Below, one piece after another: positions 7,277-16,749 of a stretch of 64,000 bases of DNA (position 1 is the stretch's first letter; every line of letters begins with the position of its first letter). Source of the DNA: JAHCHG01 sp965214585. Lineage in GTDB: Bacteria; Acidobacteriota; Blastocatellia; Pyrinomonadales; Pyrinomonadaceae. The stretch spans positions 1,302,001 through 1,366,000 of the forward strand of contig OZ243957.1 in NCBI GenBank assembly GCA_965214585.1, given 5' to 3'. Both the position numbers and the translations under genes were made by a program. Below the pieces are notes generated by a model. The model saw nothing but the letters and a program-made list of their open reading frames with translations, did not search any database and was not told the origin of the DNA.

Positions 7277-9157
7277 ATGAATTTTTCACGTTTTATCTTT
7301 TTATTTCTTTTAATCACAACACTTTCGAGCATTTCGATTTTCGCGCAGACTTCGCCGACTGAATCTCAGACGGAAAAGGAAAACGCGCAAAAGGAACGGG
7401 AGAAAAAGGCGATTGCGATTCTGGAAAGAACCGTCAGTCAAGCGTCTTTTTTGAAACTGCCGGACAACCGCGCTTTGGTTTTTGCTTCGGCGGGCGATCT
7501 GATCTGGAAGCGCGATGAAAAACGCGCCCGACAGCTTTTTCGGCAGGCGGCAAGCGAACTCGTGCAAGCCAATAATATGCCGGAAGATGATTCGGGAAAT
7601 CCGTTTTTGAGCGTTTTTTCAAATCCTTCGCCGCGCAAACAGATTTTGACGACGATTGCAAAATACGACGCGGAAATGGCTCTCGAACTTCTTCTTTCGA
7701 CTCGTCCGCCGAAAGTTGCGGCGGCACTTGCGGCAGCTTCGCGCGAACAGACCGCCGGACAGAATCAGAAAAAATCTCCGTCAGTTTCGATGGAAGATAA
7801 TCAAAATAAGTATCTGGTTTCTCAGGAATTACAGCTTGAACAGAGTTTTTCGGCAAAAGCCGCCGAAGAAAATCCGCAGAAAGCCGTCAAGATGTTGAGA
7901 GAAAGCATTGACAAGAACGGCGTTACGACTGCGGCTTTTTCGATTCTGAATAAGATCAACAAAAAAGACAATAAACTTGCCGTCGAACTTGCCGGAGAAA
8001 TCGCGCAAACGCTGTCTGAAACCGATTTTGCGGCGAAAGAAGGGCAGATGGGCATCGCATCCAATTTTCTGAAAAATTATTATCTCGATGCGGATAAAAA
8101 AACAGATGCGGCGGACAGCGACAAACCACTGAAAATCAGCGAAAGTCAGGCTAAAAATCTAGCGGGCAAAGTTGCCGATCATTTGGCAAAAATATCGGGC
8201 GATAACAAAATGAGCAATTACTTTTTAGTAATGTCAACAACGCCCGTGATAGAGAAAATTCTTCCCGAAAGAAGCCAGTCGCTCAAGCAGGCTCAGGAGA
8301 AAATGAAGAAATCAATGCCCGCCGAATTTATGCAGTATGACGACGATATGTTTAGCGATGACAGAGAAAAGATTGGAAAAACCATCTCAAATGCGGAAAG
8401 ATTCCCGGATCAACTGCGCGGTCAAGTTTACAAAAGAACGATCAATCAAGCCGCTTCGAGCGGAAAACTCGACGAAGCACGCGCCGCGCTTTTAAAAGCT
8501 CCGTCGGGAAAAGAGCGCGACGAGGCTTTGAATTTTTTGGACTCGAAATTCGCCGAGCAGAAAATTAAAGACGGAAAATTCGACGAAGCGAAAAAGATAA
8601 TTGACAATCTGACGGTGAAAAAAGAAAAGGTTGAACGGCTCGTTCAGATGGCGATTGCGTTTCAACAGAGAAACACCGAAGATGATGCCGATTCTGCTAA
8701 AAAAATAATGATCGAAGCCGAAAATATGATTGACGACGTTCCGCAGGATGAAGACGGAATTGATAATTTTCTGAGAATTGCCGGCGGTTACGCGTTTGTC
8801 GAACCGAAAAAGGCTTTTGCGATGCTCGATACTTTTTCGTATCAAGTCAACGATATTGTCAATGCGTCGGCACTTCTTGCGAAATACAATAAACGCGACA
8901 GGTCTTTTAATAACGGCGAATTGATCTTAAACAGAGGTCTGCCGCGCATCGGAAACGCCGTTTTTCAATACGGCGACGCGCTCAATCAACTTGCCAAAGA
9001 AGACATCAACCGGCTCGAAGGAATAATTTCCAAATTTCAGCGCGACGACGCGCGGACTTTGCTTCAACTTTACATCGCGCAGGCTTTTTTCAACGAGAAA
9101 ATAGGACTCGAAGGCGGCGCAAATCCCGGTTTTGAGGCGGAAGTTTTCGGATTTTAA
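7277..9157 (+). CDS. Secreted protein of unknown function, helical-repeat type
   Basis: 626 residues with a clear signal peptide (MNFSRFIFLFLLITTLSSI...FAQ) and a good ribosome site (GAGGAG). The mature part is almost wholly predicted helix with alternating EARAALLKAP / DEAKKIIDNLT segments, suggesting TPR-like or alpha-solenoid repeats, though no clean TPR consensus is visible. No catalytic motif is seen. Proteins of this kind are common lineage-specific secreted proteins in Blastocatellia. Followed by a terminator. Confidence 0.75.
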   Translation: MNFSRFIFLFLLITTLSSISIFAQTSPTESQTEKENAQKEREKKAIAILERTVSQASFLKLPDNRALVFASAGDLIWKRDEKRARQLFRQAASELVQANNMPEDDSGNPFLSVFSNPSPRKQILTTIAKYDAEMALELLLSTRPPKVAAALAAASREQTAGQNQKKSPSVSMEDNQNKYLVSQELQLEQSFSAKAAEENPQKAVKMLRESIDKNGVTTAAFSILNKINKKDNKLAVELAGEIAQTLSETDFAAKEGQMGIASNFLKNYYLDADKKTDAADSDKPLKISESQAKNLAGKVADHLAKISGDNKMSNYFLVMSTTPVIEKILPERSQSLKQAQEKMKKSMPAEFMQYDDDMFSDDREKIGKTISNAERFPDQLRGQVYKRTINQAASSGKLDEARAALLKAPSGKERDEALNFLDSKFAEQKIKDGKFDEAKKIIDNLTVKKEKVERLVQMAIAFQQRNTEDDADSAKKIMIEAENMIDDVPQDEDGIDNFLRIAGGYAFVEPKKAFAMLDTFSYQVNDIVNASALLAKYNKRDRSFNNGELILNRGLPRIGNAVFQYGDALNQLAKEDINRLEGIISKFQRDDARTLLQLYIAQAFFNEKIGLEGGANPGFEAEVFGF

Positions 9158-9193
9158 TTTTTAGTCAATTAAATTTTTTGAGATGAAAATGCG

Positions 9194-9227
9194 AAAAGGA
9201 ACACTATATTTGTAGCGTTCCTTTTTT
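9194..9227 (+). terminator. Intrinsic terminator
   Basis: AAAAGGAAC and GTTCCTTTTTT arms with a short inner CTA/TAG extension, ending in a T-run, 36 bases after the preceding gene. Nothing is seen between it and the promoter near 9402. Confidence 0.8.
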
Positions 9228-9401
9228 ATTTTTATGTGGATTTTTTGGCAAACGAATGACATTTTTTTGTCAACCGACGGAAGAATTGATTCAACATTTG
9301 AGCTATCATCAGTTCACATTCAGCGAACGGCAGATTTTATTCTTCCCGTTTTCTGTGCGGTTCTTACACGATGATCGTATTTTCGGAATCAAAAAATATG
9401 T

Positions 9402-9407
9402 TATAAT
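9402..9407 (+). promoter_or_regulatory. -10 box, probably leaderless transcript
   Basis: TATAAT ends eight bases before the ATG at 9416, which leaves almost no 5' leader and no ribosome site. Confidence 0.5.
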
Positions 9408-9415
9408 TTACCGCT

Positions 9416-9649
9416 ATGATGGTAGCTGAACAAGTAAATAAAAAACTAAAAAAATTGCCGGCGCAGGCGCAGGAAGAAGTTTTGCATTTCGTTGAATTTC
9501 TCGCGCAAAAATTTGTTCGGGAAGTTGATATTGGGAAAGAATTAACCTTTGAACAAAAAGCCGCTGCAATCGAGCGTTGGGCAAAAAGCCACAGTTTTGA
9601 AACTCCGGTTATCCTTGACGACAGGCGCGAAATTATCTACGAAGATTAG
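9416..9649 (+). CDS. DUF2281/VapB-like antitoxin
   Basis: 77 residues. The N-terminus (VAEQVNKKLKKLPAQAQEEVLHFVEFLAQKF) matches the DUF2281 pattern of small antitoxin-like proteins that precede PIN toxins. The charged C-terminus would wrap the partner. The next gene, 8 bases downstream, is a PIN toxin broken by two indels, so this antitoxin may be an orphan. Confidence 0.75.
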   Translation: MMVAEQVNKKLKKLPAQAQEEVLHFVEFLAQKFVREVDIGKELTFEQKAAAIERWAKSHSFETPVILDDRREIIYED

Positions 9650-9657
9650 CAAAAAAA

Positions 9658-10095
9658 ATGGATCATCTTGCGGACACGAATATTATTTTGAGAATTGCCG
9701 AACCTGCTCATCCGATGCACAATTCGGCTTTAAACGCCGTCAAAAAATTATTTGCGGGCGGCGATAATGTTTTTCTTATTCCGCAAAACTTGATCGAATT
9801 CTGGAATGTAGCGACCAGACCGGCGAATAAAAACGGTTTTGGATGGACGGTTAGAACAAACTGATGCGGAAGTTGCTGATTTGGAATCAATTTTTCAATT
9901 TTGCCGGATACGCGAGCAATTTATTCGGAATGGCGAAAGTTGGTGGTGAAACATTCGGTTTCCGGGAAACAAGTTCACGACACCAGAATTGTTGCGGCAA
10001 TGAATGTTCACCAAATTACTCATCTATTGACTTTCAATATTGCAGATTTTAAAAGATTCTCCAATATTATCTTGATTAATCTGACATCTGTTTAA
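9658..10095 (+). pseudogene. PIN-domain (VapC-type) toxin, two compensating frameshifts
   Basis: Frame one reads MDHLADTNIILRIAEPAHPM through GFGWTV and then stops at 9862. An extra A near 9853 moves the reading to a frame encoding EQTDAEVADLESIFQF, and a missing T near 9895-9903 returns it to the first frame, LPDTRAIYSEW...HDTRIVAAMN. Joined, these give a full PIN ribonuclease of about 145 residues with the expected acidic residues (ADTN, HDTR, FNIADF). As assembled it is not translatable. Its stop overlaps that of convergent deoC. Confidence 0.8.
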
Positions 10096-10955
10096 TAACT
10101 TCCCGCCGCAATATCCGATTTCACGCCGCTTGCTTCCTGCGCGATTTTTACGCCGACGCTTGCGCCGATTCTGGTTGCTCCGGCTTCAAACATTTTTCTC
10201 GCGTCGTCAATTCCCTTTACGCCGCCCGATGCTTTTACGCCCAGACTTCTGCCGACAATTCGGCGCATCAGATTGACATCTTCGACGGTTGCGCCGCCTT
10301 TGGCAAATCCGGTTGAAGTTTTGACAAAATCCGCGCCCGCGTTTTTTGAAGCCAGACACGCGCGGACTTTTTCTTCGTCGGTCAGAAGCGCGGTTTCGAT
10401 GATAACTTTGCACAAAATCCCGTTTTCGTGCGCGGCTTCGGCAACGCGGCGAATGTCTTCTTCGACGGCGCAATCGTCGCCGGATTTGAGCCAGCCGATG
10501 TTGATAACCATATCAACTTCGCGTGCGCCGTTAAAAATCGCGCGGCGCGTTTCATACGCTTTGACATCGGAAAGCGTCGCGCCCAGAGGAAAACCGATCA
10601 CCGTGCAGACCGGAACATTCGAGCCTTTCAAAAATTCCGCCGCTTGTTTTACCCAAGCCGGATTGACACAAACGGACGCAAAACCGAACTCAATCGCTTC
10701 ATTGCAAAGTTTTTTGATGTCGGATTCCGACGCTTCGGGCTTTAAAAGCGTGTGGTCAATCAAACTTGCCCAATCGTGCGCCGTCGCCGTTTCGCCCAAA
10801 ACAATGCCGATGCGCGACGCGCCCGCGTCAACGATTCGCTCCACGTCGGCGCGGCAAAACGAGCCGATATATTCAACTGCACCGTTTTTATCGAGTTTTG
10901 ACAAAACCAAATCCGTAATTTGTTCGACAAGTTGTTCGTAATTTCCGTTATTCAT
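10092..10955 (-). CDS. deoC: Deoxyribose-phosphate aldolase with N-terminal targeting-like helix
   Basis: About 287 residues from the Met of MNNGNYEQLVE (a 10-residue longer form exists). The catalytic domain is clear: SLIDHTLLKPEA, VCTVIGFPLG, CKVIIET and the Schiff-base motif DFVKTSTGF. It splits 2-deoxyribose-5-phosphate into glyceraldehyde-3-phosphate and acetaldehyde. The first 60 residues are extra to the compact family and begin with an amphipathic helix (YEQLVEQITDLVLSKL) like microcompartment encapsulation peptides. Last gene of a minus-strand run starting with rpiB, whose product also has such a helix. Confidence 0.93.
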   Translation of the reverse strand: MNNGNYEQLVEQITDLVLSKLDKNGAVEYIGSFCRADVERIVDAGASRIGIVLGETATAHDWASLIDHTLLKPEASESDIKKLCNEAIEFGFASVCVNPAWVKQAAEFLKGSNVPVCTVIGFPLGATLSDVKAYETRRAIFNGAREVDMVINIGWLKSGDDCAVEEDIRRVAEAAHENGILCKVIIETALLTDEEKVRACLASKNAGADFVKTSTGFAKGGATVEDVNLMRRIVGRSLGVKASGGVKGIDDARKMFEAGATRIGASVGVKIAQEASGVKSDIAAGSY

Positions 10956-11033
10956 AATCGGGGCAGTCCAGAGTTCCGCGTCCAAAATTTAAAGTTAAAA
11001 AAAATAAATTGACTTCGGACGCGGGACACGAAA

Positions 11034-11678
11034 CTAGATAAGTTTCCATTCTTTCAAAACGTCCATCAAGTTCGGCAATTCTTCCCGCCAGAGCCAATCG
11101 GTTTTTATCCACAAACCTTCAATTACACGGCTTTCAAATCTTCCTTCTGCTTCAAGAGATAATTGCTCGTATTTTCCTTCATCATCAAATCCGTAAAAAA
11201 CGACGGTTCGCCGATTCGGATCAATAATCCAATACTCGCTCACTCCCGCTTTTTCGTATTCCTCGAATTTATCCTGCGTATCTCTGATAATACTTTCAGG
11301 CGAAATTATTTCAATTACCAAATCCGCCGCGCCGTCAAAAAATTGCTCGCCGATGCGGTCAAGGTTTTCCGTTTTGACAAAGAAAATATCAGGTTCACGA
11401 CCTCTCGGTTTGTCGTCTAAAACCATTTTCATCTGATACGGTTCGCCGCAAATTCTGCCCGATTTTTTCACGTCTGTATAAAAAGTTAAAATTGTCCTTA
11501 AAAAACCTAACAGCAAATCGTGGCTTTGTGTTACTGACATTGGTATAATCACCTCGCCTTCAACATATTCCGCATATTGTCCGTCGTATTTAACGAGAAA
11601 TTCTTCATAAGAGAGTTCCTCTTTCGGAACAAACTGCGAACCCGTCGAAGTCATAATTTCGGTATTTGTTTGTGCCAT
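11034..11678 (-). CDS. Uma2-family predicted nuclease, copy a
   Basis: 214 residues, PD-(D/E)XK-like fold: REPDIFFV, LVIEIISPES and EYWIIDP carry the conserved acidic and Glu/Asp residues. Function of the family is unproven. Nearly the same as the next gene upstream (11688-12332) over the first 40 residues and the core, so the pair is a recent tandem duplication. Good ribosome site (AGGAG). Third Uma2 in the rpiB-deoC run. Confidence 0.85.
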   Translation of the reverse strand: MAQTNTEIMTSTGSQFVPKEELSYEEFLVKYDGQYAEYVEGEVIIPMSVTQSHDLLLGFLRTILTFYTDVKKSGRICGEPYQMKMVLDDKPRGREPDIFFVKTENLDRIGEQFFDGAADLVIEIISPESIIRDTQDKFEEYEKAGVSEYWIIDPNRRTVVFYGFDDEGKYEQLSLEAEGRFESRVIEGLWIKTDWLWREELPNLMDVLKEWKLI

Positions 11679-11687
11679 AAAATTCTC

Positions 11688-12332
11688 CTAAATCAGTTTC
11701 CATTCCTTCAAAACTTCCATCAAATTCGGCAATTCTTCCTGCCAAAGCCAATCAACTTTTATCCACAAACCTTCAATTATGCGGCTTTCAAATTTTCCGT
11801 CGGCTGAAAGCGGGAGCATTTTATATTTTCCGTTTTCGTCAAAACCGTAAAAAATCGCCGTCCGCCGATTCGGATCAATTATCCAATACTCGCTCACTCC
11901 CGCTTTTTCATATTCCTCGAATTTATCCTGCGTATCTCTGATAATACTTTCAGGCGAAATTATCTCGATCACCAAATCCGCCGCGCCGTCAAAAAATTGC
12001 TCGCCGATGCGGTTAAGGTTTTCCGTTTTGACAAAGAAAATATCAGGTTCACGACCTCTCGGTTCGTCGTCTAAAACCATTTTCATCTGATACGGTTCGC
12101 CGCGTATTTTGCCCAAGTTTTTTGCTTCGACAAATAATCTCAAAAGTGCTTTCAAGAAAGCGTTTAAGTCTTCGTGTCTATCGGTAACTGACATCGGTTT
12201 AATTACCTCGCCATCAACATATTCTGCATATTGTCCGTCGTATTTAACGAGGAATTCTTCATAAGAGAGTTCCTCTTTCGGAACAAACTGCGAACCCGTC
12301 GAAGTTATAATTTCGGTATTTGTTTGTGCCAT
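11688..12332 (-). CDS. Uma2-family predicted nuclease, copy b
   Basis: 214 residues, the close paralogue of the downstream copy, separated by 9 bases. The divergence is patchy: the segment after SVTDRHEDLNAFLKALLRLF differs strongly, while the nuclease core is almost unchanged, which suggests partial gene conversion. Same predicted catalytic residues (PDIFFV, LVIEIISPES). Confidence 0.85.
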   Translation of the reverse strand: MAQTNTEIITSTGSQFVPKEELSYEEFLVKYDGQYAEYVDGEVIKPMSVTDRHEDLNAFLKALLRLFVEAKNLGKIRGEPYQMKMVLDDEPRGREPDIFFVKTENLNRIGEQFFDGAADLVIEIISPESIIRDTQDKFEEYEKAGVSEYWIIDPNRRTAIFYGFDENGKYKMLPLSADGKFESRIIEGLWIKVDWLWQEELPNLMEVLKEWKLI

Positions 12333-12342
12333 AAAAATTCTC

Positions 12343-12993
12343 CTAAATCAGTTTCCACTCTTTCAAAACATACATCAAATTCGGCAAATCTTTCTGCCAC
12401 AGCCAATCGGTTTCGAGCCAAAGTCCTTCTAAAACGCGGCTTTCAAATTTTCCGTCCGCGCCGAGCGGCAAAAGTTGATATTTTTCTTCCGCGTTAAAAC
12501 CGTAAAAATTCGCCGTCCGCCGCCCGTAATCTATTATCCAATATTCCTTTACGCCCGCTTTTTCATATTCTCCGAATTTATCCTGCGTATCGCGGGCAAG
12601 ACTTTCGGGCGAAACGATTTCGATTATTAAATCCGCCGTTTTGTCAACAAATTGTTTTTCCAAAAGATGCAGATTTTCGTTTGAAACAAACAGAATATCA
12701 GGCTGTCTGCCCGAAGGTCGAAAATCGAATTTGATTTGAAACGGCGCGGGAATTACTTCGCCTAATTTTTTGGCTTGTATCCAATGCTGCAAAATTGCCG
12801 TCAAAAAACTCGATAATTGTTGATGTCTTAAACTCGGATTACTCATTTTTATTACCTCGCCGTCCACCCATTCAAACCAGCCTTCTTCGCCGTTCCATTC
12901 GAGAAATTTTCGATACGAAATTTTATCGTTAGGAATATTCGGCGGAATCTGCAAGTGGACATTCGGCGCGGTTTCAGCAGTTAAATTTTCCAT
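12343..12993 (-). CDS. Uma2-family predicted nuclease, copy c
   Basis: 216 residues, more diverged than copies a and b but with the same core (RQPDILFV, LIIEIVSPES, EYWIIDYGRR) and the same C-terminal pattern ending PNLMYVLKEWKLI. Ten bases upstream of copy b. Older member of the tandem triplet. Confidence 0.85.
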   Translation of the reverse strand: MENLTAETAPNVHLQIPPNIPNDKISYRKFLEWNGEEGWFEWVDGEVIKMSNPSLRHQQLSSFLTAILQHWIQAKKLGEVIPAPFQIKFDFRPSGRQPDILFVSNENLHLLEKQFVDKTADLIIEIVSPESLARDTQDKFGEYEKAGVKEYWIIDYGRRTANFYGFNAEEKYQLLPLGADGKFESRVLEGLWLETDWLWQKDLPNLMYVLKEWKLI

Positions 12994-13021
12994 AAATTTT
13001 TACCTCTTTAATTTTAGAATT

Positions 13022-13813
13022 TTACCACTTTTTATATTGCTTTTCGATTGTTTCAATTTTTCCGACGCGCTTTTTATGTCTGTCTTCGCTTATTTCGCTC
13101 ATCAAAAACGCTTCGACGATTTCCTTTATTTCGTCAAACGAATTTTGCCCGCTTCCCAAAGTCAAAATATTTGCGCCGTTATGCTCGCGTGAATTTTTTG
13201 CTAAAGCCGCATTGTAACAAGCGGCGGCGCGGACGTTCGGAACTTTATTTGCCGTTATCGCCGAACCGATTCCCGCGCCGTCAATGATAATTCCGACATC
13301 TGTTTGTTTATCTGAAACGGCAACAGCAACGTGATGTGCGAAATCGGGGTAATCAACTGCGTCAGTTGAATTTGTGCCGAAATCGCGGACTTTTAAGCCG
13401 AGTTGGTTGAGGAAAATTTTTAATTTTTCTTTCGTTTCAAAACCGCCGTGATCGCAGCCGACGGCGACGGATTTCACCTTTAATGAGCCGCGTCTTGATT
13501 GTTTATAAACGAGTTCGATGTTTTTATCTTTGATAATATCTTCGGCAAGCGACGTGAATTTCACTTTTTCCGCCACGCGAAGTTTCGCCCCTGTTTCGAG
13601 TCCGCGCAAATCGTCTTCAGTCAGAATGCTTTTCGCCGATTCGTCCAGATCAAAATCCTTGCCGATTTCGTTTTTCAGCGAATTGACGACGACGCGCTTC
13701 GGCAGATTGTTTGCAGGTGTTTGTTCTTCATCGTCGTCTTCAAACGGAACGGTTTCCAAAACTTGTTTGACCAAAGCGCGAATGCGATCACGGGTTTCTC
13801 TATTTTCAGACAT
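13022..13813 (-). CDS. rpiB: RpiB-type sugar-phosphate isomerase with N-terminal extension
   Basis: 263 residues, against about 150 for ordinary RpiB. The C-terminal domain (from about 115) is canonical: VAVGCDHGGFETKEKLK, YPDFAHHVA, IIIDGAGIGSAITANK (Cys of the classic GTGIG-type site replaced by Gly-Ala), NSREHNGANILTLG. It interconverts ribose-5-P and ribulose-5-P or a related pair. The first 110 residues form an extra region that begins with an amphipathic helix (DRIRALVKQVLETV), the pattern of microcompartment encapsulation peptides. First gene of the run that ends in deoC, so sugar-phosphate metabolism is likely shared. Confidence 0.88.
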   Translation of the reverse strand: MSENRETRDRIRALVKQVLETVPFEDDDEEQTPANNLPKRVVVNSLKNEIGKDFDLDESAKSILTEDDLRGLETGAKLRVAEKVKFTSLAEDIIKDKNIELVYKQSRRGSLKVKSVAVGCDHGGFETKEKLKIFLNQLGLKVRDFGTNSTDAVDYPDFAHHVAVAVSDKQTDVGIIIDGAGIGSAITANKVPNVRAAACYNAALAKNSREHNGANILTLGSGQNSFDEIKEIVEAFLMSEISEDRHKKRVGKIETIEKQYKKW

Positions 13814-13830
13814 AAATTTTCTAATCGGAC

Positions 13831-13859
13831 TTGCTGTTTTTCGTTAAGTTGAATAGTAT
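13831..13859 (+). promoter_or_regulatory. Promoter of hpt
   Basis: TTGCTG (13831-13836), 17-base spacer, TAGTAT (13854-13859), then a leader with GGAGAG before the ATG at 13898. Lies in the divergent gap between rpiB and hpt. Confidence 0.55.
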
Positions 13860-13897
13860 TTGCAAAAGTCATTTGAATCAAATTACGGAGAGAAAAG

Positions 13898-14470
13898 ATG
13901 TCAGCCAAAACAGCAGAAGAATATACCGAATTTACGAATCCGAATCTTGAAATTTTGTATTCTGCCGAAGAAATCAACGAGCGCGTGGCGAAAATGGGCG
14001 CGGAAATTACCGAAAAATATGCGGGAAAAGATTTGGTTTTGATCGGCGTGTTAAAAGGTTCGTGCGTTTTTATGGCGGATTTAATGCGCCAAATTGATCT
14101 GCCTCTGACAATTGATTTTATGGCGGTTTCGAGTTATAAGGACGGAACTGTTTCAACCGGCGATGTCGAAATTCTGAAAGATTTGGCAAATCCGATTCGC
14201 GGAAAAGACGTGATAATCTGCGAAGACATTATTGATACTGGTTTGACCTTATTTCGCCTGACGGAAATTTTAGGCTCGCGCGGAACAAACTCTTTAAAGA
14301 TTGCCACGCTTTTGGACAAACCCGAACCGCGCATTAAAACGGAACTCAAAATTGATTACTGCGGCTTTCGGATTCCAAACAAATTCGTCGTCGGCTACGG
14401 CTTAGATGCGGCGGGACGCTACCGCAATCTGCCTTTTATCGGCGTGGTCAAAAATCCCGAATTGGCTTAA
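13898..14470 (+). CDS. hpt: Hypoxanthine phosphoribosyltransferase
   Basis: 190 residues. The phosphoribosyltransferase signature VIICEDIIDTGLTL (PRPP-binding loop), the LIGVLKGSCVFMADL substrate loop and the C-terminal FVVGYGLD hood residues are all present. Converts hypoxanthine or guanine plus PRPP to IMP or GMP in purine salvage. Good ribosome site. Single gene; its 3' end faces ppk1 across a perfect palindrome. Confidence 0.95.
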   Translation: MSAKTAEEYTEFTNPNLEILYSAEEINERVAKMGAEITEKYAGKDLVLIGVLKGSCVFMADLMRQIDLPLTIDFMAVSSYKDGTVSTGDVEILKDLANPIRGKDVIICEDIIDTGLTLFRLTEILGSRGTNSLKIATLLDKPEPRIKTELKIDYCGFRIPNKFVVGYGLDAAGRYRNLPFIGVVKNPELA

Positions 14471-14617
14471 ACGGAACCACGTCCATCTTGGCGGCAATAA
14501 GCGCGAAAGCGCGAAAACCGAGATAAGAAAATCTAAAGTTAAAAATTAAAATGTGTTTTTGCAAACGATTTTCAAATGCTTTTGCATTTGTTGCCGCCAA
14601 GATGGACGTGGTTCCGT
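14471..14617. repeat. Palindromic element with perfect 27-bp arms
   Basis: ACGGAACCACGTCCATCTTG(GCGGCAA) at 14471-14497 is matched base for base by its reverse complement at 14591-14617. It begins one base after the hpt stop and ends two bases before the ppk1 stop, so the element fills the convergent gap exactly. Confidence 0.93.
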
Positions 14618-14619
14618 TG

Positions 14620-16749
14620 TTATAAAATTTCCTGCCCGACAAAATACGTCTGTGAATCGAATTCGGGTTCGCCGTCTTCAATTTCGATTTTGGAATAATC
14701 GCCTTCGGAATTTAAGATTTGCGCGTTGGTATTGTCCTGCAAATACGCACCTAAAACTTCTTCTTTTAAATACTGCATTAATTGCCGGTCTTTGATCGGC
14801 GCGACGGCTTCAACGCGGCGGTCAAGATTTCGGTGCATCCAGTCCGCGCTGCCGATGTAGATTTCTTCTTCTCCGCCGTTGGCAAAATAGAAAATGCGGC
14901 TGTGTTCGAGAAATCTTCCGACGATTGACACGACTCTGATATTTTCCGAAAGTCCTTTGATGCCGGGGCGCAAAACGCAGATTCCGCGCACGATCAGATC
15001 AATTTTTACGCCCGCCTGCGATGCTCTGTAAAGCGCGTGGACGGTTTTATCGTCGGTCAAACTGTTGATCTTAACGATGATTTTGGCTTCTTTACCGGCG
15101 ATTTTGTTGGCGGTTTCGCGGTCAATCAATTCCAGCATTCGTTCGCGCAGATTGATCGGCGCAACCAGAAGCTGGCGATATTTTGTCTGATGAGAATATC
15201 CGGTCAGAAAATTAAACAAATCCGTGATGTCCGCGCCGATTTCCGAGTCCGATGTTAAAAGTCCGAGATCGGTGTAAATTTTCGCCGTCGCCGGATTGTA
15301 ATTTCCCGTCGAAAGGTGAACGTAACGGCGCAGTTTTTTACCTTCACGGCGCACGACGAGCATAATTTTCGAGTGCGTTTTCAGCCCGCGCATTCCGTAT
15401 ATAACGTGAACGCCTTCGTCTTCCAGACGACGCGCCCATTCGATGTTGTTTTCTTCATCAAAACGCGCTTTGAGTTCGACCAGCGCGGCAACCTGTTTTC
15501 CGTTGCGGCTCGCTTTTATTAAAGATTTGACAATTGGCGAATTCGTTCCGGCGCGGTAAAGACAGATTTTTATGGCGATAACGTGTTCGTCTTCCGCCGC
15601 CGCATTTATAAAATCCGTGATCGTGCTGTAAGCCGTGTATGGATGATGAACGAGCAAATCCTGTTTTTTCAAAACCTCGAAAATATTTGCATTTTGGCGC
15701 AGCGGTTTCGGAATCGAATAGGCAATCGGCGTGTCCTTCAAATCGGGACGATCAAGCGAATAAAGCTGCATCAAATCGGGAATATTCAAAAATCCGTCGA
15801 GCCGGAAAACATCGTTTTCGGTCAGACCGATTGAACTTGTCAGATAATCAGCAATTCTTTTCGGCATCGAGGCTTTGACTTCCAGACGAACGGGAAAACT
15901 GTAACGCTCGCGCTGGTGAAGTTCCTGTTCCATCGTCCGCAGAATATCGCTCGCTTCGTCTTCGCGCAGTTCGATGTCGGCATCGCGCGTGAGGCGGAAA
16001 AGATGACTCTTGTTGACCTGCATATTCGGAAAAAGATTGATAATATTTGCTTGAATGATCTCGCCAAGTTGAGCAAATTTCGTGCTGAAATCATCAAGGG
16101 CGATCAGGCGCGGAATATTCGGCGGAACTTTGATGCGGACAAATCGGTTATGCGTGTAGAGATGCTGCAATTGCCCGTGATCGGCATTTTTATTCGGTTC
16201 GACGATCACGCCGAGATTCAGACTCAGATTTGAAATATACGGAAACGGATGGCTTTCGTCCACCGCTTGCGGCGTGAGAACGGGAAAGACGTTTTTCATA
16301 AAATAATCGTCAACTCTGGCTTTTTCCTCTTCGCCCAAATCGTCATACGAAGAAATAATCACGCCTTTTTCGGCAAGTTCGGGCAGAACGTCTTCGCGCA
16401 GACAAGCCATCTGCTCGGCAAGCATCGGGCGCAGACGATTGCGAATTTCCCTGAGTTGTTCTGCCGCCGAAAGTCCGTCGGGCGAGGTTTTGAAAATATC
16501 CTCGGCGATCTGTTCCTTCAAACCCGAAACGCGAATCATAAAAAATTCGTCCAGATTGGTCGAAAAGATCGAAAGAAATTTGAGCCTTTCAAGCAAAGGA
16601 GTCGTTTCGTCAAGCGCGAGTTCCAGCACGCGCCGGTTAAATTCGAGCCAACTGAGTTCGCGGTTAAAAAGATTATCCGAATTGCCGACGGGCAGTAAAT
16701 TTTCAGCTTCTGCAACGGCTGTCTGCGTTTCCTGAGTTACGGGGTTCAT
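14620..16749 (-). CDS. ppk1: Polyphosphate kinase 1
   Basis: 709 residues, normal for the family. N-terminal NRELSWLEFNRRVLELA, head and catalytic domains with the phospho-accepting His in RRYVHLSTGNYNPATAKIYTD, and the C-terminal SADWMHRNLDRRVEA. Makes long-chain polyphosphate from ATP at the membrane. Single gene; about 320 bases of non-coding sequence lie upstream. Confidence 0.96.
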   Translation of the reverse strand: MNPVTQETQTAVAEAENLLPVGNSDNLFNRELSWLEFNRRVLELALDETTPLLERLKFLSIFSTNLDEFFMIRVSGLKEQIAEDIFKTSPDGLSAAEQLREIRNRLRPMLAEQMACLREDVLPELAEKGVIISSYDDLGEEEKARVDDYFMKNVFPVLTPQAVDESHPFPYISNLSLNLGVIVEPNKNADHGQLQHLYTHNRFVRIKVPPNIPRLIALDDFSTKFAQLGEIIQANIINLFPNMQVNKSHLFRLTRDADIELREDEASDILRTMEQELHQRERYSFPVRLEVKASMPKRIADYLTSSIGLTENDVFRLDGFLNIPDLMQLYSLDRPDLKDTPIAYSIPKPLRQNANIFEVLKKQDLLVHHPYTAYSTITDFINAAAEDEHVIAIKICLYRAGTNSPIVKSLIKASRNGKQVAALVELKARFDEENNIEWARRLEDEGVHVIYGMRGLKTHSKIMLVVRREGKKLRRYVHLSTGNYNPATAKIYTDLGLLTSDSEIGADITDLFNFLTGYSHQTKYRQLLVAPINLRERMLELIDRETANKIAGKEAKIIVKINSLTDDKTVHALYRASQAGVKIDLIVRGICVLRPGIKGLSENIRVVSIVGRFLEHSRIFYFANGGEEEIYIGSADWMHRNLDRRVEAVAPIKDRQLMQYLKEEVLGAYLQDNTNAQILNSEGDYSKIEIEDGEPEFDSQTYFVGQEIL

